A stretch of DNA of 8,865 bases from Acidimicrobiia bacterium (lineage in GTDB: Bacteria; Actinomycetota; Acidimicrobiia; Acidimicrobiales; Ilumatobacteraceae). Below the pieces are notes generated by a model. The model made no database searches and was not told the origin of the DNA. It worked only from the letters and a program-made list of their open reading frames with translations. Both the position numbers and the translations under genes were made by a program. The stretch covers positions 1 through 8,865 of the forward strand of contig JAUHYJ010000121.1 of assembly GCA_030425785.1 (NCBI GenBank). Reading direction: 5' to 3'. Shown piece after piece: positions 4,408 to 8,865 of the stretch; the first letter of the stretch is position 1; each line of letters begins with the position of its first letter.

Positions 4408-5925
4408 ATGAACGAGCTGCGCAGTACCCAACTTCTCGATCCCGAACTCGTCGAACGGATCTGTTCGGCGCGTTCGCTCCCGTCGCCGCCGGCGGTCGCC
4501 GCCAAGCTGATCGCCCTCGGCGAAGACCCGAACGTCGGCGTCGATCAGCTCGTCGAGGTGCTCCGACCCGATCCGGCCCTGACCGCTCGCCTGCTCCGGC
4601 TCGCGAACTCCCCGCTCTACGCGCGTCGTCGCCGCGCCGAGACGCTGCAGCAGGCGGCTGTCGTGCTCGGGCTCGACGCCGTGTTCACCGCTGCGCTGAG
4701 CCTCACGCTCATCGGTGACCGTCAGGCGCTCGGCACGTCGAAGCTCTCCTTCCACGACCGGTGGAGCCGCAGCGTCCGGGCGGCCGTCGCTGCGCAGACC
4801 ATCGCCGTTCGATGCGGTGGCGTCGTGCCCGGTGACGCCTTCCTCGCCGGCCTGATGCAGGACATCGGCATCCTCGTGGCCGCGCGACTCGAACCCGGCA
4901 CCTACGAGTCGCTGGAGCCCGACAGTCGTCACGCCGACTTCGTCGCCTGCGAGCAGGAGGTGTTCGGTGTCGACCATGCCGTCATCGGCGCGGTGCTGCT
5001 CGATGCGTGGCGCCTGCCCGACGCGATCGTGTCAGCGGTGGCGAGAAGCCACACCGGCGGCAATCGCTCGACCGATCGCCTGGCGAACGTCGTCGCGGCC
5101 GGCGGGGCGATCGCCGACTGGCTCGGTGGCGAGGAGGAGCAGTTGCTCGCCGCCACCGGGATCGCAGAGCAGATCCTGGGGCTCGACCGCGTCGAGCTCT
5201 CCGCCGCCGTGGACGACATCGCCGAAGCGCTGCCCGTCCTCGCCGGTGTGCTCGACGCCGACGCACCGCCGCCCGAGCAACTCGCCGAGCTCGCCGCCGA
5301 CGCGATGGTCGTCCGCCAGATGCGCAGCCACCACGTGATGCGGCAGATGCAGGACGATCTCGTCGGATTGAGCGAGGTCGCTCGTCAGCTCGAACTTGCG
5401 AATCGGACCGATGCACTGACCGGCCTCGTGAACCGTCGCTACCTCGACGAGGTACTGGCCCGCGAGTTCGATCGAGCCTGTGCGCTCGGGCGGGCGATGT
5501 CCGTGCTCTTCATCGACCTCGACGACTTCCGCGCCGTCAACGACCACTTCGGCCATCAGGGCGGCGACACCGTGCTGCGGATCGCGGCCGACGTCGTGGC
5601 CGGGACCCTCCGCGACGGCGACGTGGTCGGACGGTTCGGCGGCGACGAGTTGGCGGTCGTCCTCCCGGGTGTGCACGGCGAGCTGGCCGACTCCGTCGCC
5701 GAGCGTGTGGTGGCGGCGTTCGCGCAGCAGCCGATCGTCGTCGGCACCGAGGTGCACCATCAGACGATCAGCCTCGGGGTGGCGTCGACCGACCAGTTGC
5801 CCGGGCTCGAGTCGGCCAACGAGCTCCTCCGACGCGCCGACGAGGCGATGTACGCGGCCAAGCGGACCGGCAAGGGTCGCTGGGCGAATGCCAGCCGCCT
5901 CCTGGCCGGCGACGTGGTCTGCTGA
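4408..5925 (+). CDS. HDOD-GGDEF protein, predicted active diguanylate cyclase
   Basis: This is a 505-residue cytoplasmic protein with no membrane segment. Residues ~20-220 form an HDOD domain ('LPSPPAVAAKLIALGEDPNVGVDQLVEVLRPDPALTARLLRLANSPLY' at 24-71, 'FLAGLMQDIGIL' at 145-156), a non-catalytic HD-like output or sensing domain. A helical, probably coiled-coil linker (~290-333) leads into a GGDEF domain (~334-497) that begins with 'DALTGLVNRRYLD'. Metal-site 'FIDLDDF' is at 368-374, 'NDHFGHQGGD' at 378-387, and the active loop is GGDEL at 411-415, a variant compatible with activity. RDGD at 402-405 fits the RxxD inhibitory site five residues upstream, so feedback inhibition by c-di-GMP is expected. 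The reaction is 2 GTP to c-di-GMP. The signal sensed by the HDOD half is unknown. It stands alone, 145 bp after the regulator gene. Confidence 0.93.
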   Translation: MNELRSTQLLDPELVERICSARSLPSPPAVAAKLIALGEDPNVGVDQLVEVLRPDPALTARLLRLANSPLYARRRRAETLQQAAVVLGLDAVFTAALSLTLIGDRQALGTSKLSFHDRWSRSVRAAVAAQTIAVRCGGVVPGDAFLAGLMQDIGILVAARLEPGTYESLEPDSRHADFVACEQEVFGVDHAVIGAVLLDAWRLPDAIVSAVARSHTGGNRSTDRLANVVAAGGAIADWLGGEEEQLLAATGIAEQILGLDRVELSAAVDDIAEALPVLAGVLDADAPPPEQLAELAADAMVVRQMRSHHVMRQMQDDLVGLSEVARQLELANRTDALTGLVNRRYLDEVLAREFDRACALGRAMSVLFIDLDDFRAVNDHFGHQGGDTVLRIAADVVAGTLRDGDVVGRFGGDELAVVLPGVHGELADSVAERVVAAFAQQPIVVGTEVHHQTISLGVASTDQLPGLESANELLRRADEAMYAAKRTGKGRWANASRLLAGDVVC

Positions 5926-5936
5926 TCCGGCTGCGT

Positions 5937-6006
5937 CCCGATCGACGCGTCCTGATCGACGCGTCCTGGGCCTCGTGCCCTGCCCCTCGTGGCCTGATCG
6001 TCGACC
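5937..6006. repeat. Degenerate array of five 14-bp tandem units
   Basis: Reading in 14-bp steps from 5937, 5951, 5965, 5979 and 5993, every unit begins CCTG (CCCG in the first) and fits CCYGnnCnnCGnnn. Units 1 and 2 differ by one base, which appears as a perfect tandem copy of GATCGACGCGTCCT (5940-5953 and 5954-5967). Units 3 and 4 are similar to each other, and unit 5 returns to CCTGATCG. The array starts 12 bp after the cyclase stop. A related 16-bp version may include the stop itself (5921-5936). Confidence 0.65.
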
Positions 6007-6034
6007 GCGCCGCTGCGCGTCGACGTGCGGCGCG
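6006..6034. terminator. GC hairpin between convergent cyclase and hydrolase genes
   Basis: CGCGCCGC (6006-6013) and GCGGCGCG (6027-6034) are perfect 8-bp inverted arms. The 13-nt loop contains the palindrome CGTCGACG (6018-6025). The hairpin lies 3 bp beyond the hydrolase stop and 80 bp after the cyclase stop, a good place for a bidirectional terminator. Neither side has a U tract. Confidence 0.4.
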
Positions 6035-6037
6035 TGA

Positions 6038-6733
6038 TCAGCCGAGCGCGAGCAGGATGTCGGCCAGCTCGTGCGGGCGGTTCTGGGGGATCATGTGGTT
6101 GCTCGTCGACTCGTGGTAGCGCCAGGCCGGATGGTCGCGCACCCGGTCGGCGGCGTCGTAGAACATGTCGGGGCCCTCGGGGTTGCGTGCGTCGCCGAGC
6201 GCCTTGACGTACGTGCGTCCGAAGGCGAAGTCCTCGAGCGGTCGTGAGAGCCGGACCGGTTCGGTCAGCGTCCGGATCGGTTGCAGGCTGCGCCGGGCGA
6301 GGTGGAACTCGGCCTCCGCCGGGTCCTCGAAGTCGCGCGGCAGACCCGAGACCGCCCACGGCACATCGCCGGCCGGCAGCGGGCGACCCACCAGGTCGAA
6401 CGCCGACTGGCCGTCGCTCGGCAACATGGCGTCGAGGAAGACGAGCTCGCGCACCTGGTCGGCGACGTGCTCGAGCGCGCCGGTCACGACCATCCCGCCG
6501 TACGAGAACCCGAGCAGGACGATGTCGTCCAGCCCCTCGAACCGGATCGTGCCGACGACGTCGTCGATGTGGGTCGACAGCGACACCTGTGGTGACGTGA
6601 GGTGCTCGCGTTCACCGATGCCGGTCAGGCTCGGTGTGAACACCTGGTGTCCCGCTCCCCACAGCAGCGGGCGCACCGAGCGCCAGGTCTGGGCGCCGCC
6701 CCAGGCGCCGTGGACGAGCACGAACGTCGTCAT
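6038..6733 (-). CDS. Alpha/beta-fold hydrolase (esterase / hydroxynitrile-lyase-like family)
   Basis: This is a 231-residue protein that begins MTTFVLVHGAWGGAQTW, with the HG oxyanion-hole motif of the fold. The nucleophile elbow is GFSYGG (75-80; Ser77). The catalytic His is most likely H213 in 'STSNHMIPQNRPHELADILL', matching the 'gH-x-p-x-x-x-x-P-x-e-l-a' ending of the small esterase/HNL-like group. D181 ('VKALGDARNP') is the likely acid; D101 after strand 6 is a second candidate. No signal peptide is seen, so it should be cytoplasmic. The substrate cannot be read from the sequence, although members typically cleave small esters or C-C bonds. ATG 6733 was chosen because the HG strand begins immediately and TAGTGT lies 7 nt upstream, again predicting a leaderless mRNA. 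It lies 44 bp after an MFS gene on the same strand but probably has its own promoter. Confidence 0.9.
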   Translation of the reverse strand: MTTFVLVHGAWGGAQTWRSVRPLLWGAGHQVFTPSLTGIGEREHLTSPQVSLSTHIDDVVGTIRFEGLDDIVLLGFSYGGMVVTGALEHVADQVRELVFLDAMLPSDGQSAFDLVGRPLPAGDVPWAVSGLPRDFEDPAEAEFHLARRSLQPIRTLTEPVRLSRPLEDFAFGRTYVKALGDARNPEGPDMFYDAADRVRDHPAWRYHESTSNHMIPQNRPHELADILLALG

Positions 6734-6738
6734 CGGGC

Positions 6739-6757
6739 CGACACTACGACGGTGTCG
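6739..6757. promoter_or_regulatory. Inverted repeat over the hydrolase promoter
   Basis: CGACAC (6739-6744) and GTGTCG (6752-6757) form a perfect 6-bp inverted repeat with a 7-bp centre. It covers the predicted -10 box of the hydrolase gene. It could be an operator, or in RNA a hairpin ending the MFS transcript; no U tract follows. Confidence 0.35.
6741..6746 (-). promoter_or_regulatory. Predicted -10 box for the hydrolase gene
   Basis: TAGTGT on the minus strand, 7 nt before ATG 6733, matches the spacing seen at several other starts in this window and predicts a leaderless transcript. Confidence 0.45.
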
Positions 6758-6777
6758 CATGCGGTCGAGACATCGAG

Positions 6778-7995
6778 CTATGCGTCGGCGTCGGCGCTGC
6801 TCGCCGGTGGGAGCCAGGCGATCAGGAGGACGCCGGTGATGCCCAGGAGGCCGAGCGCGGCGACGAGGCCGGGCGTCGGGTCGTCGCCGTTCGCGAGCAC
6901 GGCGACGACGACGAAGAACAGCATGCTGATCGAGTTCGAGCCGAACCCGCGCACGCTCGTGACCGTCGCCCTCATCTCCGGGCTGGCGCGCTCCTGCAGC
7001 CGTGCATCGGTCGGCACCCAGGCCACCTCGTGGATCGCGTAGCCGACGGCGAGCAGCGCGAGGGTCCAGACCGGGTCGGTGAGCAGCGCTGTCGCGGTGA
7101 CCGCCGTGCCGGCGAGCATCGCCGCGCCGATGCCGGCGCCCCGGGCGCTCGGCCGGCGCGCGGCCACCTCGCCGCCGACCAGCAGGCCGACCCAGACCAC
7201 GAGGTAGATCGCCGAGGCAGCCGCGTCGGAGCCGCCGCGTTCGCGCGACAGCAGGGGCACGTACTCGTCGAACAGGAACAGACCCTCGAGCAGCGCGCCG
7301 AGCACGATGAGCTTGCCGATGATGCGCACGCGACGGGCTTCCGCGACGCCGTTCCGCAACGTCGTCCACCAGGCCCGGTACGTGAACGGTTCGTCGTCGC
7401 CCGCCACCCAGCGCACGTCGGGCAGCGTCGTCACGAGGGACACCGAGCCCACGTGGGCGGCCACCGTCATCCAGCCCAGTGCCGCGAGCCCGACGCCGAC
7501 GCGATCGCTCAGCAGGCCGGCACCGAGCAGCGTGCCCGCAGCGATCCCGAGGTTGCTGAACTGGCTGATGCGCGCCATGACCCTCGCGTAGTGGCGCTCG
7601 TCGCCGACGGCGGTCAGCTCGTCGTGGATCAGGGCTTCCCACGAGCCGCTGGCGAGCGCGTCGTGGGTCGCCCACATCGTGGCGCCGATCACGAGGCCGG
7701 TGAAGGTCGGCCAGACCAGCCAGAGCGAGATCGCGGCCGCCCGGATGCCGAACGCGGCAGCGAGCAGGCGTCGACGATCGACACGGTCGGCGAGCGCGCC
7801 GCTCGGGATCTCGAGCGCGAGGGCCACGAAGGCCCAGATCAGGAACGCGGTGGAGATCTGGCTCGTGCTGACATCGTGGTCGTTGAACCACAGCGTCCAG
7901 ACCGCGTACACCGGCCCGAACTCGTCGACGAACGCGAGCAGGTACAGCCGTCGTCGCAGCCCGGTCGAGCTCACCGCGTCAGTCTGGCTCAGCAC
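6778..7995 (-). CDS. Major facilitator superfamily transporter
   Basis: This is a protein of up to 405 residues made mostly of hydrophobic helices, consistent with a 12-helix MFS permease in the cytoplasmic membrane. The loop after helix 2 reads 'EIPSGALADRVDRRRLL', the MFS motif A region. 'WATHDALASGSWEALIHDEL' follows, typical of the subgroup with an SGxxEALxxD-type helix. Around the middle there is a charged cytoplasmic loop ('DDEPFTYRAWWTTLRNGVAEARRVRIIGKL'), then the second six-helix half. The C-terminus ends in a short acidic tail (SSADADA). Substrate is unknown; export of small molecules is the usual role of this type. GTG 7995 gives the longest form. GTG 7974 (MSSTGLRRRLYLL...) is equally possible and loses no helix. 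No TANNNT box fits either start. It is followed by the hydrolase gene and is divergent from the COG0523 gene. Confidence 0.9.
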   Translation of the reverse strand: MLSQTDAVSSTGLRRRLYLLAFVDEFGPVYAVWTLWFNDHDVSTSQISTAFLIWAFVALALEIPSGALADRVDRRRLLAAAFGIRAAAISLWLVWPTFTGLVIGATMWATHDALASGSWEALIHDELTAVGDERHYARVMARISQFSNLGIAAGTLLGAGLLSDRVGVGLAALGWMTVAAHVGSVSLVTTLPDVRWVAGDDEPFTYRAWWTTLRNGVAEARRVRIIGKLIVLGALLEGLFLFDEYVPLLSRERGGSDAAASAIYLVVWVGLLVGGEVAARRPSARGAGIGAAMLAGTAVTATALLTDPVWTLALLAVGYAIHEVAWVPTDARLQERASPEMRATVTSVRGFGSNSISMLFFVVVAVLANGDDPTPGLVAALGLLGITGVLLIAWLPPASSADADA

Positions 7996-8095
7996 GCAGC
8001 CGACCGACGGGTGTGTTCGCCGACACGGGGTCGGTCCCGAACCGTGGAGGCGGTGCCGTGGGCGTCACACCGCCGTGGGTGGGTACGGTCGCGGC
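7996..8095. promoter_or_regulatory. Divergent promoter region with an interrupted dyad
   Basis: This 100-bp gap separates the divergent MFS and COG0523 genes. GACCGAC (8002-8008) pairs with GTCGGTC (8030-8036), and inside it GTGT (8011-8014) pairs with ACAC (8023-8026), separated by a small asymmetric internal loop. It could be an operator serving either gene. No A/T-rich Zur-like box is apparent. Confidence 0.3.
8084..8089 (+). promoter_or_regulatory. Predicted -10 box for the COG0523 gene
   Basis: TACGGT is followed by 6 nt and GTG 8096, consistent with a leaderless transcript. No -35 match is evident. Confidence 0.4.
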
Positions 8096-8865
8096 GTGAC
8101 CGACATGCCGCTCCCGCTGACCGTGCTCGGTGGCTACCTCGGCGCCGGTAAGACCACACTGCTGAACCGGGTGTTGGCCGGTGGCCACGGTCGTCGGGTG
8201 GCGGTGATCGTCAACGACTTCGGCGAGGTCGATCTCGACGCGTTGCAGATCGTCGACGCCGGCACCCCCGCCGACCGCGTGGTCGAGCTCGCGAACGGGT
8301 GCGCGTGCTGTGCCGTCAGCGACGGGCTCGTCGAGGTGTTCGATCTCCTGAGCGAGCGGCGCGGCCGGTTCGACCACGTCGTGCTCGAGGCGTCGGGCGT
8401 CGCAGACCCGGCACGGCTCGCTGCCTGGGGCACGGTGCCGGGCTTCCGGGTCGCTGCCGTGGTGGTGCTGGCCGACGTCGGGCGCATCCGGGTGCTCGCC
8501 ACCGACCGCTGGGTCGCGACGACGATCGAGCGCCAGCTCGCAGCGGCCGATCTCGTCGTGCTCACCCACACCGATCTCGTCGACGCCCGTGACGGCGGGA
8601 TCGACGACGCGGTCGGGGATGAGGTCGCCGACGTTCGGCGCTGGATCCGTGATGGCTACGGCGACGTCCCCGTCGTCGACGCGGCGCGAATCGACCCGGT
8701 CGACGTGGTGCTCGACATGCGCGTCGACGTCGACCGCCCGACGGTCGGCGACCACGACGACCCGCATCGATCGTCGCTGATCTGCATCGACGGCGACGTC
8801 GACGTCGACGCCCTGCTCGACGTGCTCGGCGCCGCCGGCCTGCTGCGGGCCAAAGGGCTGGTGCG
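8096..8865 (+). CDS. CobW/COG0523 (G3E) P-loop metal-chaperone GTPase, truncated by window end
   Basis: There are 256 complete codons, open to the window edge, from GTG 8096 (MTDMPLPLTVLGGYLGAGKTTLL). Walker A is GYLGAGKT (13-20). The family-specific CxCC metal motif is in 'NGCACCAV' (C69, C71, C72), and the Walker B-like ExxG is in 'VVLEASGVADP' (E98, G101). The NKxD base-recognition motif is replaced by THTD (157-160, in 'VVLTHTDLV'). A short region before the C-terminal domain (DHDDPHRSS) is all that resembles the His-rich metal stretch of many members. The C-terminal CobW domain begins at 'RAKGLV' and continues outside the window. The family delivers or allocates metals such as zinc or cobalt to client proteins in the cytoplasm. 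ATG 8105 is an alternative start; GTG 8096 fits the TACGGT box. Full proteins usually run to roughly 320-400 residues. Confidence 0.9.
   Translation, partial: MTDMPLPLTVLGGYLGAGKTTLLNRVLAGGHGRRVAVIVNDFGEVDLDALQIVDAGTPADRVVELANGCACCAVSDGLVEVFDLLSERRGRFDHVVLEASGVADPARLAAWGTVPGFRVAAVVVLADVGRIRVLATDRWVATTIERQLAAADLVVLTHTDLVDARDGGIDDAVGDEVADVRRWIRDGYGDVPVVDAARIDPVDVVLDMRVDVDRPTVGDHDDPHRSSLICIDGDVDVDALLDVLGAAGLLRAKGLV

Noticed and set aside
5007..6119. Arginine-rich alternative frame inside the HDOD-GGDEF gene
   Set aside because: It is a typical frame shadow; the overlapping frame has intact HDOD and GGDEF motifs.
6734..7891. A long minus-strand frame extending the hydrolase upstream across the MFS gene
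   Set aside because: The added segment is arginine-rich out-of-frame sequence of the MFS gene; the hydrolase fold begins right at ATG 6733.
7030..8151. A 373-codon plus-strand frame opposite the MFS transporter
   Set aside because: Its composition is that of a GC-rich shadow frame (many R, D, Q, H), with no domain. The opposite strand encodes a clear 12-helix transporter, and its end runs into the COG0523 gene in another frame.
8785..8811. GACGTC/GTCGAC-rich repetitive stretch
   Set aside because: It encodes an Asp-Val run in the COG0523 gene with the preferred codons GAC and GTC; codon choice explains it without a separate repeat.
1..8865. Search for a defence island, CRISPR array, prophage, insertion sequence, tRNA or biosynthetic cluster
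   Set aside because: No transposase, integrase, nuclease, regular spaced repeats, cloverleaf or multi-enzyme cluster was recognised. All genes fit known housekeeping or signalling families.

Overview
The window is GC-rich chromosomal DNA that looks actinobacterial. The protein families (DUF4328, a small HExxH metallopeptidase, a SufR-like regulator, Mrp with an N-terminal DUF59 domain) and the TANNNT boxes placed for leaderless mRNAs both point that way. An Acidimicrobiia (Ilumatobacter-like) source is my guess from general resemblance; no database was searched. No phage, insertion sequence, CRISPR array, tRNA or rRNA was seen.

Layout. (1) 1-524, plus strand: the 3' part of a membrane-anchored TPR protein whose start lies outside the window. 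(2) 559-3497, minus strand: a four-gene block read mrp, metallopeptidase, DUF4328 membrane protein, SixA-like phosphohistidine phosphatase. The last two overlap as TGATG. (3) 3522-4262, plus strand: a SufR-like winged-helix regulator with C-terminal cysteines, divergent from mrp across a 24-bp gap. (4) 4408-5925, plus strand: an HDOD-GGDEF diguanylate cyclase. (5) 6038-6733 and 6778-7995, minus strand: an alpha/beta hydrolase behind an MFS transporter. (6) 8096 to the window end, plus strand: a CobW/COG0523 (G3E) P-loop metal-chaperone GTPase, cut off at its C-terminus.

How the genes may work together. The most coherent unit is the mrp / sufR-like divergon. Mrp proteins carry Fe-S clusters, and SufR proteins sense Fe-S clusters and repress Fe-S genes. 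The two predicted -10 boxes overlap by two bases and lie in one imperfect dyad, so a single operator could control both genes. The other genes (c-di-GMP signalling, hydrolase, exporter, metal chaperone) look like ordinary independent loci.

Five start codons are preceded by TANNNT at a spacing of 6 or 7 nt, the geometry expected of leaderless transcripts. This helps choose several starts. Intergenic spaces hold GC-rich hairpins without U tracts and two groups of 14-bp tandem duplications, one of them a degenerate five-unit array after the diguanylate cyclase gene. I found no clear new multi-gene defence or biosynthetic system.
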